Origin: Candidatus Thorarchaeota archaeon
GTDB taxonomy: Archaea; Asgardarchaeota; Thorarchaeia; Thorarchaeales; Thorarchaeaceae
NCBI GenBank assembly: GCA_016840825.1
Contig: JAEORN010000003.1
Location: 29,040 to 93,039 of the forward strand
DNA length: 64,000 bases
Direction: 5' to 3'
Part shown: one piece after another, positions 1 through 10,800 of the stretch
Position numbering within the stretch: the stretch's first letter is position 1
How the letters are laid out: each line of letters opens with the position of its first letter
Notes under the pieces: generated by a model
What the model was told of the DNA's origin: nothing
The model's input: the letters and a program-made list of their open reading frames with translations, nothing else
Databases searched by the model: none
Made by a program: the position numbers and the translations under genes

Positions 1-2
1 TT

Positions 3-110
3 AGAGATGCGCTTTATACAAAATTGAGTGATGAGGATGCATTGGTTCGAGAAATGGCCAGAAGTTGGATTGACCATCTTGAATCCAAAAATAACAAACC
101 AAGGGATTAG
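3..110 (+). CDS. C-terminal end of a HEAT-repeat-like protein (partial)
   Basis: An open frame runs in from the left edge and ends at a TAG at 108-110, giving the last 35 residues of a protein. The tail has an amphipathic helix pattern (ALYTKLSDEDALVREMA) with the spacing of a HEAT/armadillo-type helical repeat, followed by a short polar tail. The gene converges on the surface operon to its right, with a hairpin between them. Function cannot be assigned from this fragment, and HEAT is only a pattern impression. Confidence 0.5.
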   Translation, partial: RDALYTKLSDEDALVREMARSWIDHLESKNNKPRD

Positions 111-137
111 AATAATTTGCTCATAAAAACAAAGGAA

Positions 138-160
138 AGGGTAGGTGGGTTCCCTACCCT
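138..160. terminator. Hairpin between convergent genes
   Basis: The arms AGGGTAGG (138-145) and CCTACCCT (153-160) are perfectly complementary with a 7-nt loop. A pyrimidine-rich run follows on the plus strand. The hairpin fills the space between the stop at 110 and the minus-strand stop at 162, so it can serve as a bidirectional terminator. Archaea often terminate on T-runs alone, so the role is inferred. Confidence 0.55.
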
Positions 161-161
161 A

Positions 162-1979
162 TCACTTCTTTCTCTTTCGAAAGATCAATACAATCAGGAT
201 GACAATTGCAAGACCAGCAGCACCAATTGCACCGTAAAGAAGCCAGTTGATACCTTCAGGAGTAATCGCTCCGACCTTGTTTGAGTCTGCATATTGATCT
301 CCTGTCGTTACAACTCGGACTGTAAAGAAGTACGGTGTTTTCGGAGCCAAACCATCTACAACAGCAGTTACTGTATTTTGGTCAGTGATTGGTTGATTAT
401 AGAGAGTTCCTATGTCGCTGACATCATCAGAAACATAGATCTGGTATTCAACGAAGTCACTGTCATCATACCGAGTCCAATTCAGTTCAACAGCACTTCC
501 TGAAAGGATCACGGGACTGTATAGTGTAACTCCCTTCTCCACGACTGATAGGTTTGCATCCGTCATGGTCACTTGGAACTTATCTTCTTGTCCGAGCTCG
601 GTCGTACCCTCAACGACTTCAGTTTGAATCAGACCGTTCGCTGCTCTAGAGACTTCCATTCTATATTCACCAGAGTCAGTCCCAGTCAGTTCAAACTCAT
701 ATGGGATGTTCTTCATATATGGCATAAGGATGGTCTTTCGGCCATCGCGTTCGACACAGGCAGCTGGAAACTCCAAGTCAGTGATTCCGTCTTCACCAAC
801 TGTAACTTTCCGACCCATTGGGTCTGTAATGGTTATGTCGACTGGGCTGAAGATATCTATTCCCAACAGAAGATCAAGTAGCGACTCGAGAATGGTCAGT
901 ATATCTCCAATGATGCTATTGTATTCATCTCCAGGTGTGTAGTAGGAAATTCTTGACCAAGTCGCGTTGTGATCGGGAAGTCTTCCTAGCTTCGAACTTG
1001 AGAAAGTACCATCTGATCGCAGAAGGAGGTAATCAGTCGTATAGAAGTCATCGTCTGAATCATATATCTCCCAGTTGTTGTAGAAGTAGAGAGTAACCGA
1101 TCCATTGGAATTCAAATCGTAGTCATATGCATTGACAAAGTGTGCTGAAGTAGCTTCAGAGCCATCATACCATGGTTGAGTCATCAAGAATACCGCCGGT
1201 TCATCTCTAGCAAGTGCCTGAGCGATCTTCTCAAATTCTGCGAGGTTATTCCCTGAACCAGTGACATCACTGAGACCAAGGAATATCCGTAACCAGTTCA
1301 GAAGATGCTGGATATTGAAGAATGCAGCAGATCCACGCCAAAACACATACTGCTCAATAGCGGTTTCCGTCACATCTCCATGAGTCAGTCGAGATATAGT
1401 CCTATTGAAATCAGGAGCAGGCAGATCAAATGCATAGTCATAAGCCATTGGAATCTTGCCAGGATCAAAGTACCACTCTCGAGCAGCTTGAGCCATCCCT
1501 GAACAATATCCCATGAATTCCATATCCAAAGACTCAAGGATAAGCATGTCAAGAGATCTGAAGATGGCAATGTCGAGAATACTTACTTCACAAGCAGTCT
1601 CTATGTCACCATAGAGAAGCATATGAATCATGTTCTGAATGTTGCGGTCAACCTCATCTTCTGTTATGATGATCTCACCGAAGTAATCCTCACTATTCGT
1701 GAAGTTGAAGGTATTCCGCCAACCAAAATTGGTCAACGCGGTTTCAGCTTCTGTGTATTGCTTGCCAAGCTTATAATGGAGGTCTGCCATTTGCGCTGTA
1801 TAGTCCCTGTCCCCGAAATCCACAATATCTCGATACGCGGCTTCTGCTCTCTGAAGTGCAAGTTCCACCGGATCTAAGGATTGGAATCTTGGGATGTCGT
1901 CAAATGCAGGAATCACCATTGTAGTGGCTAATCCAGCTATTATCATTGCACAGAGTAGAATAATCTTTGTTCTGTTCAT
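162..1979 (-). CDS. Membrane-anchored secreted protein with papain-like protease fold and FN3-like domain
   Basis: A 605-residue exported protein. It has an N-terminal signal peptide (about residues 1-25), a long globular region, an FN3-like beta domain (about 490-575, with the pattern VELNW...YQIYVS...YFFTVRVV) and a C-terminal membrane helix with the stop-transfer tail RKRKK. In the middle, GYCSGMA (Cys159), SAHFVNAYDYD (His280) and YFYNNW (Asn301) fall in the Cys-His-Asn order of papain-like cysteine peptidases, so a peptidase or peptidase-like fold is inferred. It is the last gene of the minus-strand surface operon. A perfect AAGGAGGT (1986-1993) overlaps the upstream stop codon and lies 7 nt before the ATG at 1979. 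The ATG at 1985 would leave only 1 nt, so 1979 is preferred. The substrate is unknown. Confidence 0.75.
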   Translation of the reverse strand: MNRTKIILLCAMIIAGLATTMVIPAFDDIPRFQSLDPVELALQRAEAAYRDIVDFGDRDYTAQMADLHYKLGKQYTEAETALTNFGWRNTFNFTNSEDYFGEIIITEDEVDRNIQNMIHMLLYGDIETACEVSILDIAIFRSLDMLILESLDMEFMGYCSGMAQAAREWYFDPGKIPMAYDYAFDLPAPDFNRTISRLTHGDVTETAIEQYVFWRGSAAFFNIQHLLNWLRIFLGLSDVTGSGNNLAEFEKIAQALARDEPAVFLMTQPWYDGSEATSAHFVNAYDYDLNSNGSVTLYFYNNWEIYDSDDDFYTTDYLLLRSDGTFSSSKLGRLPDHNATWSRISYYTPGDEYNSIIGDILTILESLLDLLLGIDIFSPVDITITDPMGRKVTVGEDGITDLEFPAACVERDGRKTILMPYMKNIPYEFELTGTDSGEYRMEVSRAANGLIQTEVVEGTTELGQEDKFQVTMTDANLSVVEKGVTLYSPVILSGSAVELNWTRYDDSDFVEYQIYVSDDVSDIGTLYNQPITDQNTVTAVVDGLAPKTPYFFTVRVVTTGDQYADSNKVGAITPEGINWLLYGAIGAAGLAIVILIVLIFRKRKK

Positions 1980-1991
1980 TGTCATACCTCC

Positions 1992-4900
1992 TTATTCGAA
2001 ATCGAACCTCCGTTGTAATTGAACCGTACTAGGCTGTACAGCCACCAATATCTCAGGATTATCCGGAGCTGGAGTCTCGCTTTCATATGAAAGCGAGAAT
2101 TCAGCCAGAAGTGCCTCAGCAGTAGCTGATACATTGGGTCTGAACTCGTATGCATACACACTGCCCATCGCAGCAGAAGCAATGATCTCAAGAATATCAT
2201 CATTATCAGTATCGCCGATCTCTATGTCAGTAACATCATCACGAAGCTCGGTCGTATTCCAAACCATATCGTAATGATGCGCAGACCGTGGATATGTCAT
2301 ATTCTGTTCGAAGACTACGATATATGGACCCGCACCCACAATGAGCTCCATCCAACTGTCGCCATCAGTATTTCCAGCTTTAACAGCATGAGAGGCATTC
2401 AGAGTGGGTATAACGACACCCAAGGAATAAGCTGCACCGGGTAAAACCATTTGGATACCTGACGCATGTGCGACGAATATCTCAGACAAACCATCGAAAT
2501 CATGGTCCGCCGAATCGATATCATAAGCACCATCATTCCATTTGATGTAAAAGTACCGAAGTTCGTATACATTGTCCTCATGGTCCTTATTCTCGAAGAC
2601 GTATGCCCAGCCTTCCTCGTCGATTACATTACCCCAATTATCAAAGGTAGTGTCAGACCCTGCGACTGCGAAACCGCGGTTACCATCTCCATCAAAGTCG
2701 TTTGTATGGATAGCATGTATGATGGGCTCACCATTCTCTCTAGGCAATAAGCTGAAATCTATTCCCCATACTGCAGTGTAGTTGTTATCTCCAACACATT
2801 CGAAGATCAGAAGTAACTCATCGCCTCCTAGAAGGATTTCAGATCTACCATCGTCGTCAAGGTCCTTATCCACTGCAACTACTGACAGTTCATGGGCACT
2901 GGGACCGATATAATGCGTCATGCTCTCGCCCCAGTCAATCCAATATTGGGACCAAACTAGTTCGTACATGTCATTTTGCGTGTTTTCAAATATGAGAACC
3001 TCAACACCAGCAACCACGATTATCTCTTGTTTCCCATCACGATCTTGGTCACCTATTGCCATCGACTCCACATCATTCCAGAATGGAATCAGGTCCTTAC
3101 CGGTACTGCGGATACTGAATAGATCCGGAGAACGCCATGCTCGTCGATAGGTATTGTTGGCAACCTGTTCAAAGGTGTAGATGTTTTGATCCATGGAGCC
3201 TACAATGACTTCAGTGATACCATCTTCGTCTGTGTCTGCAATCTCAACACACATTGTCCATTGCTCAAATCTCTCACTGTTGTCCCAAGAATCATGAACT
3301 TCGAATCCATAGAATCCAGGAGCTGATTTCTTCTTCTCAACCTCGACCAAGTGGACATATGGATATGTAGCAGTGAGGAAGATATCATGATCAAGACTTG
3401 CATGATAGATAGTCAGATTCTGCTCACGCATAAGGCCAAGATCAGGAATATTATCACCGTTCATATCAATCATGTTTGGTTCAGCACATCCTAGGCCAGG
3501 ACTAATCGGAGTTCCTCTGAAATCAGGTTCGTAGATTCGCCTATTCTTCTCCCACACTGGATTCTCAACAGTACCGATGTTCTCATAGTAGGATAGCATT
3601 GATGCTTCAGGTATCTGTGAGTTGTAGGTGTAGTTTTCCCAACCATGCGATACTGTCACATCAATGTCATAGTCATAGTCATAGTCGTGGAATCCGAGCT
3701 TTCCAAATACAGTCACATTGGTCTGGTCATCATTGATATCTCTGTAGTAGTTGAAATTCTGGAGCCAGGTCATGTATGACCCTGTTGTTGTCTGCTCAAA
3801 GTATAGGAGTTCTTCAGCACCAATGGTAAGGTCTACGTCACCATCATAGTCCATATCGTAGAATGACATTCTCGAAACGAAATCTGCATTTTGGATAGCT
3901 TGAGTGACTCCAAAGAACTGGTTCGAAACCTCAGATTGTGGCCATACTCTGAAGTACTCATAGGTTTCCTTTTCGAGGAAGAGCATCCGATATGTATACG
4001 TTACACCGGTCCAATATCTCTCGACAAGTACTAAGTCTTCATCTCCATCGTCATTCACATCTGCTGCAGTAATTGATGCATAAGCAACATTTGTGAGAAC
4101 TTCTAGTGATACGTTGCAATACGTTGTGAAGTATCCATTGACTCTTGAGTAGGCTGGATTTTCATCGTCATTGTTATTCTCAAAATAGAGTAGATATGGA
4201 GTTCCAACTCTATCAATGACTGCAGCAATGTCATGGTCACCATCCTCATCAGGATCAAAGAATGTCCAACTCTGGAATCTCTCGAAGTTGATTCCAGTGA
4301 CATCTGTTCCATAGAGAAGGACCTCATCAAATTTCCATGACGGCATCCTTCCTCGTTCATTATCGAGCTGGATAATGTCACGAATGCTTCCATCCAGTGC
4401 GAATTTCGGAGTATCAGAGTAGCTCTCAAGGATTGCCACAGTTCCCAACCAAGTGTCATAGGCAATATTGTACGCAAGTATCTGACCATCAACAGTTCCA
4501 ATAATGATCTCCTCATAATTCGACACACCAGTAGATGTATGAACCTGACCAGCAATCATGCACATTGCTGTATCAACAGGACGGTCGACATTAATTCGCG
4601 CTGCGTCAATTCCAATGAGTTGATTCCCTTTCACTCCGATCTTCATATATCTTGCATTTGTCCAACCCATGGTTCTAAGAGTGTAATCAATATCGAAACG
4701 AAGTGAATATCCATATCCAGATATGAAATATGCGTAAGTATGATTGAATGGTATCTTTGCGAATGTAACTCCGTCTTGGGATATTGATATTTCAAAGGTC
4801 GCTGGATCTGGTTCTGTCAATGGTATGTATATATCGCCATCAAATGCGGGAGTGGCATCACCTGCCATCTCTTCATATATTCCGAAGTCAACGATTGCTT

Positions 4901-7859
4901 CAGCAACGAAATCCAATTTCTTTTCGGTCGTTATTCTGAGAACCTTGCCATTCGCATTATCAGGAATTATTATTGTTCCATCATCTGCAAAATCCATTAG
5001 ACATAGACGACCAGAACTAATGTCAAAGGTTTCTTCATAGTTGTAGAAGGCCTCAGGTTCTTGTTGAAGCAGAAAGTGTTCGGATGTATATGTTAGCAAT
5101 CCGTCGTATGTTGTACTAATGTGAATGTAGCCATCATTATCGAATAGTATTCCCCGAGGATATATTATTCCTGAAGGCATGTCCCATAGATCAACATACG
5201 TCCCATTCTTCATGAATATCGATACTCGATCGTTGGAGTACTCAACTATGTAAAGGAGGCCATCCGGTCCAATGGCAAGGTCACATGGACTATTCATTTC
5301 ACCGGGATTTGCACCAGAGATGCCCCAGACATCAATGAAGGTTCCATTCTTATCAAAGATCTGGATTCTGTCATTGTTGTAGTCACATATGTAGAGAAGA
5401 TTCTCTTCCGATGTCATACCCCATACACCGTTAAACTGGCCAGGACCAGACCCTGCCTCTCCAAATGAATAACGCAGAGTCCCATTGTAATCAAAGACAT
5501 GAATCATATGGGAGGTATAATCTGAGACAAAGACTCGATTATCATCTTCGACTTGAATGGTCACTGGTGCATGGTTTGATGGTAGTGTCCAATTCATAAG
5601 GTATGTTCCATTATTTGCATACTTCACCACCAAATGGGCAGGGTAATCAGTCACATAGATGCAACCGTCAGGACCTTGTCCAACATCATATGGACCACCC
5701 AGACCACCTGTTCCAGGATAAGTACCTCCAATGACATCGATAAGAGGATAACCAAGTACGCCATAGTTTTGAATCCGGACACCCAGATAGTCACAAACAA
5801 GAAGCTGACCTCTTGAGTCAATAGCAATACCTGTCGTACCAGCAAATTGATCCGGTTCGAATCCTAGTCCTCCAAATTCCCCGATGTATTCTCCATCCAA
5901 TGTGAATTTCTGAACACGCGAATTCGCCCAGTCGCTCACATAGATTATTCCATCATCAGTGATTGTGGAGTATAGGGGTTGATTGAATTGACCAGGTCCA
6001 GTTCCACCACTTCCCCATTGAACCTCGAACCAACCTTCAGGTGTGAACGCGATGATTCTATGCTTAAGGGAGTCGCAGACATAGATGTTACCTTCTTGAT
6101 CGACTGAAAGTCCAGTAGGAGTGTCCAATGCATATGCACCTGTAGGCTCGATCATATCGAGGAATTCACCAGTTGTACGGTTCAATGACACGATCCTATT
6201 GTTACCTGAATCAGCTACATATAGCAAATCGCCAGGTCCTATGGCAAGCCCCCATGCAAAGTAGAATTGACCGAATTCAGATCCATTCTCGCCCCAAGAA
6301 GCGACGAATTCACCATCTAGTGTAAACTTCTGAATCCGCGAATTCAGGGTATCTGAGATATAGACGAATCCTTCATCATCTATTGCAATTCCTGCAGGAC
6401 CATCGAACTGTCCTGTTTCGTTTCCTGTTTCACCAAAATTGAACATTGGTTCACCGTCAGCTGTTAGTCTCCTTACTCTATCATTTTGATTATCAGTTAC
6501 AAAGATCGTGCCATCTGGAGCAACTGCCATGGCAAGAGGATACTTGAAATCGTTGGTTCCATTCCCAATCTCATAATCCCAAGAACCTAGAGGAACCATC
6601 TGTTCAGATGCATTGAAGTAAGTACAGGAATCATCCGGTGGACCACCCATGGAAGTATTACCACCGATTTCAGTGGTATTCCATGGGTACAGTATTGGTT
6701 CTATCTCAAGTACACCTTGTGCGGTCCATCCGTAATCTTTCCGGTCGATATAGGGATCTACTTCATATCCAGTATATGCAAGTGGATTGGTCGCGGTAGC
6801 TCCAAGTTCCCATAGAGCTGGTTGACGGTTGATCTTCTTGACGTAGTAGTCATCTGTGGCGTAATCATAGTGGAAGACATAGAGACCTTGTCCATAAGCT
6901 GATACTGCAAACTCTCCAAAGTAATCACCATCGAAGGATGTTGAGTAGGCAATCGCATTGATGGGACGCCAGATTGCATCACCGCTGGTCCATCTGAGCT
7001 CATAGACATGATGTAGACATGGCTTCTCTTCGAAGAGATAGACCTTGCCATCTTGACTTCCTGCTATGATCTCAGATCTCATGTCTTGATCAGTATCACC
7101 AACAACCACTGTGTTGACACGATCAGAGATCACATCACCACTATCCCAGACCAGCTCGAATTCGATCCAGTGCTCTTCCTGACAATAGGGCCATGCAGAG
7201 TGATCGATGTAGTCAAAGACGTACACTTTTCCATCCCAGTTGGCAGCGATTATCTCCGTATGGCTGTCATGGTCGATGTCGTTCAGCTCGATATCCCAGA
7301 CTTGCTGGTCCATCACTGTACTACTGTTCCATACCTGTTCGAAGATGTTACAATCCTCGTAGTAATAGAACGAATCGTCCTCAATTCCTAGAGCCTCATA
7401 GATATAGATAAGACCGTCTTGACATGCCGCAACGATCTCAAGGCGACCATTGTTATCGCAGTCCATGAACTCGATGTCTGTGATATCCCCACCAAATTCA
7501 GCATCTCCGCTATCCCAAACCTGCACATACTCCTTTGAGATTTCTAACCATCGATAGATGTGCAGTTCAGCATCATTCATCCAACCTCCAGCAACAGCCA
7601 TGAAGTTGTTACTCTCGGAGACCGCTACTGCTCGTGAGGAGCCTTGAATGTTATTGGGCTCCCAGAACTTCTGGTAATCATTGGTGAGATTGAAGTCAGC
7701 TTCAAAGTTCAGAAGGGATTCGTCGATCACATCGTCAGGTAGATCCAAATCTTGCAGGATTGCATCCTGACTGAAATTGGGCAATACCTGAGGTGATAGT
7801 GACAGTAGTAGTATAGCGGCTATCACCAGTGTCGCTAATCTAAGTTCGATGCCTCTCAT
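1992..7859 (-). CDS. Giant secreted beta-propeller protein (FG-GAP/VCBS and NHL repeats)
   Basis: A 1955-residue protein with a signal peptide (about 1-28) and no C-terminal membrane helix. Residues about 70-350 hold FG-GAP/VCBS-type blades (D-x-D-x-D...SEIIAGSQDGKVYLFE). About 435-930 hold roughly twelve NHL repeats (for example GIAIDDEGFVYISD...RIQKF), enough for two six-bladed propellers. About 1120-1930 return to FG-GAP blades with Ca-binding DxDxDG loops. Such propellers usually mediate binding on the cell surface, and no catalytic motif was found. The gene starts inside the stop of the upstream stalk gene (ATGA overlap at 7856-7859) with GGAGG 10 nt before the ATG, which suggests translational coupling. 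With no anchor of its own, it may be held by the two membrane-anchored products of the same operon. Many N-x-S/T sequons suggest glycosylation. Confidence 0.85.
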   Translation of the reverse strand: MRGIELRLATLVIAAILLLSLSPQVLPNFSQDAILQDLDLPDDVIDESLLNFEADFNLTNDYQKFWEPNNIQGSSRAVAVSESNNFMAVAGGWMNDAELHIYRWLEISKEYVQVWDSGDAEFGGDITDIEFMDCDNNGRLEIVAACQDGLIYIYEALGIEDDSFYYYEDCNIFEQVWNSSTVMDQQVWDIELNDIDHDSHTEIIAANWDGKVYVFDYIDHSAWPYCQEEHWIEFELVWDSGDVISDRVNTVVVGDTDQDMRSEIIAGSQDGKVYLFEEKPCLHHVYELRWTSGDAIWRPINAIAYSTSFDGDYFGEFAVSAYGQGLYVFHYDYATDDYYVKKINRQPALWELGATATNPLAYTGYEVDPYIDRKDYGWTAQGVLEIEPILYPWNTTEIGGNTSMGGPPDDSCTYFNASEQMVPLGSWDYEIGNGTNDFKYPLAMAVAPDGTIFVTDNQNDRVRRLTADGEPMFNFGETGNETGQFDGPAGIAIDDEGFVYISDTLNSRIQKFTLDGEFVASWGENGSEFGQFYFAWGLAIGPGDLLYVADSGNNRIVSLNRTTGEFLDMIEPTGAYALDTPTGLSVDQEGNIYVCDSLKHRIIAFTPEGWFEVQWGSGGTGPGQFNQPLYSTITDDGIIYVSDWANSRVQKFTLDGEYIGEFGGLGFEPDQFAGTTGIAIDSRGQLLVCDYLGVRIQNYGVLGYPLIDVIGGTYPGTGGLGGPYDVGQGPDGCIYVTDYPAHLVVKYANNGTYLMNWTLPSNHAPVTIQVEDDNRVFVSDYTSHMIHVFDYNGTLRYSFGEAGSGPGQFNGVWGMTSEENLLYICDYNNDRIQIFDKNGTFIDVWGISGANPGEMNSPCDLAIGPDGLLYIVEYSNDRVSIFMKNGTYVDLWDMPSGIIYPRGILFDNDGYIHISTTYDGLLTYTSEHFLLQQEPEAFYNYEETFDISSGRLCLMDFADDGTIIIPDNANGKVLRITTEKKLDFVAEAIVDFGIYEEMAGDATPAFDGDIYIPLTEPDPATFEISISQDGVTFAKIPFNHTYAYFISGYGYSLRFDIDYTLRTMGWTNARYMKIGVKGNQLIGIDAARINVDRPVDTAMCMIAGQVHTSTGVSNYEEIIIGTVDGQILAYNIAYDTWLGTVAILESYSDTPKFALDGSIRDIIQLDNERGRMPSWKFDEVLLYGTDVTGINFERFQSWTFFDPDEDGDHDIAAVIDRVGTPYLLYFENNNDDENPAYSRVNGYFTTYCNVSLEVLTNVAYASITAADVNDDGDEDLVLVERYWTGVTYTYRMLFLEKETYEYFRVWPQSEVSNQFFGVTQAIQNADFVSRMSFYDMDYDGDVDLTIGAEELLYFEQTTTGSYMTWLQNFNYYRDINDDQTNVTVFGKLGFHDYDYDYDIDVTVSHGWENYTYNSQIPEASMLSYYENIGTVENPVWEKNRRIYEPDFRGTPISPGLGCAEPNMIDMNGDNIPDLGLMREQNLTIYHASLDHDIFLTATYPYVHLVEVEKKKSAPGFYGFEVHDSWDNSERFEQWTMCVEIADTDEDGITEVIVGSMDQNIYTFEQVANNTYRRAWRSPDLFSIRSTGKDLIPFWNDVESMAIGDQDRDGKQEIIVVAGVEVLIFENTQNDMYELVWSQYWIDWGESMTHYIGPSAHELSVVAVDKDLDDDGRSEILLGGDELLLIFECVGDNNYTAVWGIDFSLLPRENGEPIIHAIHTNDFDGDGNRGFAVAGSDTTFDNWGNVIDEEGWAYVFENKDHEDNVYELRYFYIKWNDGAYDIDSADHDFDGLSEIFVAHASGIQMVLPGAAYSLGVVIPTLNASHAVKAGNTDGDSWMELIVGAGPYIVVFEQNMTYPRSAHHYDMVWNTTELRDDVTDIEIGDTDNDDILEIIASAAMGSVYAYEFRPNVSATAEALLAEFSLSYESETPAPDNPEILVAVQPSTVQLQRRFDFE

Positions 7860-10800
7860 TTCTTATCATCCTCCTCTGTGGACTTGCTCTTTGTCGATTT
7901 CGTCGATTTAGTCGACTTCGTTGATTTTGTCGATTTCTTCGCTTCACCTGTCTTCTTGGTGGTCTTCGTTTCGGACTTGCCAGAACCCCTGACCTTCCCA
8001 CCAATGAATCTCAAGGTGGGCGGTAGGATGATGCCAACAAGTAGACCAACTCCTCCACCAACCAGTAGTAGTAACCAACTTGGTAAGCCTTCGGTGACAG
8101 GTACGAGAATACCTCCAAGGAAGCCAGTCTCTTCGCCATCGGGGATACCGTCCCCATCAGTATCAGGGTTAGTCGGATCGCTACCGTAGGTATAGACCTC
8201 AACGCCATCCGGAATTCCATCAAGGTCCGAATCAGGGTTGTCGAAGCCTCCTGGGTCACCCGTCCAGGTGCCGTTCGCTATCGGTAATTTCGTCTTCCAC
8301 GTTTCATATATGTAGAATTCCTCTCCATCACTCAGACCATCATGGTCTGCATCAAACTCGTATCCATCGAGTATGCCATTATTATTATCATCCGGATCGA
8401 GCGGGTCTGTACCATACAACAGCTCAAGACCATCCGGCAGGAGGTCATCGTCCGTATCAGAATCCGTCGCAGACGTTCCGAAGAACGCACTCCGTGGATT
8501 CTGCGCTAGCACATAGTCCGCCAACGCGAATCCCAGCCATAGAGACGTGTTATCCAGCGGATCCGTTCCATTCCACACCTCTATAGCATCCGGTATCTCA
8601 TCTCCGTCTGTATCATTACTTAGCGGATTCGTTCCAAGATAGAGCATCTCTTCTCCATCACTCAGGGAGTCACCATCAGTATCCCAGTCCGCAGGATCCG
8701 TGGAGTTTGCGACTTCTAGGGAGTCTATCAAGAGGTCTCCATCAGTATCATTCAGGACAGGACAGGAGCCCCACCTCAGAGTGATGATCAATCCCTCATA
8801 GGGATAGTTGATAATCGAGATATTCTCGATGATCATCTCATCACCATCAATTAGACCGTCCCCATCTGTATCATTGCTCAAAGGATTCAGTGGGACTGGA
8901 TCATGACCAGGCCAACCCATTCCCAGATAGATCTCTTGTGAGTCGGTCAGGCCATCATTATCCGTGTCAACCGTTATCGGGGAAGTACCATAGTCTAGGA
9001 CCTCGTCTCCATCTCCAAGTGGCAATGTCATGGCATGGGTAGCATTGGGATAGTCAAAGGAGTCATGATCCGTATCCCAATCGAGCGGATTGGAATTATA
9101 GATGAGCAGCTCCTCTCCATCACCAAGTCGGTCGTTATCCGTATCGAACAGACGCGGGTCTGTGTGCGATGAGAAGACCTCGTATCCATCCGAGAGACCG
9201 TCATGATCCGTATCATTGACAAGTGGGTCTGTCAGGTACATCAGGATCTCCTCTCCATCCGTCAAACCGTCATAGTCTGAGTCTCGGATATTCGGGTTAC
9301 AATAGAAGTAGAACAACTCCTCTCCATCAGTCAGACCATCAGAATCCGTGTCATTTCTGATCGGATCTGTTCCATAGATGAGATACTCGTCACCATCAAG
9401 TACCATGTCATCATCTGTATCAGGGTCTCTTGGATCAGTTGGTAGCTTCCAATCTAGATAGTCGGGGAGGTTATCATTGTCAGTATCAGGTGTGAGGGCA
9501 TCGGTACCAGAACCGCCAATTCCAATCAGCTCGTATCCGTCCTTCAACATGTCATCATCAGTATCCCCGTCTGTTGGATCTGTCGGGTATGGTTGTCTGA
9601 TGAGTTCGTAGGCATCTGTCATGTATTGGTACGGTGGAGGCGGCCAGGCAGTATCGTTGTCTGTGTCAGGATTGCAAGGATTGGTGTGCAAGAAGTGCAC
9701 GATTGGATATCCTTCTGTGTCGGGAATCGTCGCATAGAATCCGAAGACCTCGATTCCATCGTTCAAGTCCATATAGATGACAGAGAAATCAGGCTCATAG
9801 TGGTCAGTTTCCCAATTCCATCTTACAGAATCGTCATCTGTATCAGCATCAAGAGGATGCGTATACTGGAAGTATACATAGGGGATGGTCGCAAGCTCGG
9901 TCTCATTAAGGAACTCGACGCCATTGTCCCATTCCTCGCCATCCATTAGTCCATCATTATCTGTATCAGGATTCAACGGATCAGTCCTATCAGTATATAC
10001 GACACCGCCTATCTCTACGCCCTCTACGCTACCAATAGTTCCGTAGGTATGACTCACATCGTAAGTTGTAGTTACCTCATGGTAGTCACTCAAGAGGTCC
10101 TGATCAGTATCTAGTTCATGAGGATTGGTATGGTAGATGATACATTCCTCGTAATCCGTGAGCCCATCATAATCGGTATCAGGGAGCAGGAGCTCAGTCA
10201 TCCAGATCAGATACTCGTCCCCATCACTGAGCCCATCGCCATCGGAATCAGCGATATGCGGATACGTGTTCAGTATCAGCTCTAGGTTGTCCGAGATACC
10301 ATCAGAGTCGGTATCATCAGAGTTGGGATTGAGATACGTGCCGCCCCAAATCGTGTTCATGCGGGTCTCGAAATCGTCTGGAAGACCATCACGGTCGGTA
10401 TCTGTAAGGTCCGCAGACTCTGTACCGTACTCTGCTTGGCTGGTGTCATGGTAGATAGTCCAGGTCTCAGTCCAGGGTCCGCCAAAGTGCGTACCGAACT
10501 CCACGAACCACAGGTCAATACCAAGGTACAGAGAAACGTAGAGGGTGAGCCATGCACCGACCTCAGAAGTCGAGGTAGCGGCAGGGAAGAACTTGGCACC
10601 AGGCGTGATGCTCTCCTCTGCAAGAGTCATGGTAGGAGATGGCTCTTCCAGCACACCTGACGTCTGCAGGAACTTGAGACCTACCTGAAACGTCCCTTTG
10701 AAGACACATATGAGAAGCCTGATGTTCAGTGTGACACCAACTACGATGTCCAACAAGAAGGTCGAGAGCGAAGGAAGTCCTTGGCCCTGGTATTTCTTGC

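Noticed and set aside
4103..4555. 150-codon minus-strand frame inside the giant propeller gene
   Set aside because: Same-strand alternate frame of a strongly supported gene; the translation is rich in Met, Arg and Leu without any fold pattern.
7876..7931. Short regular repeat that could be mistaken for a small CRISPR or VNTR locus
   Set aside because: The units are 9 bp without spacers and are in frame as coding sequence for the K/S/T tail of the stalk protein.
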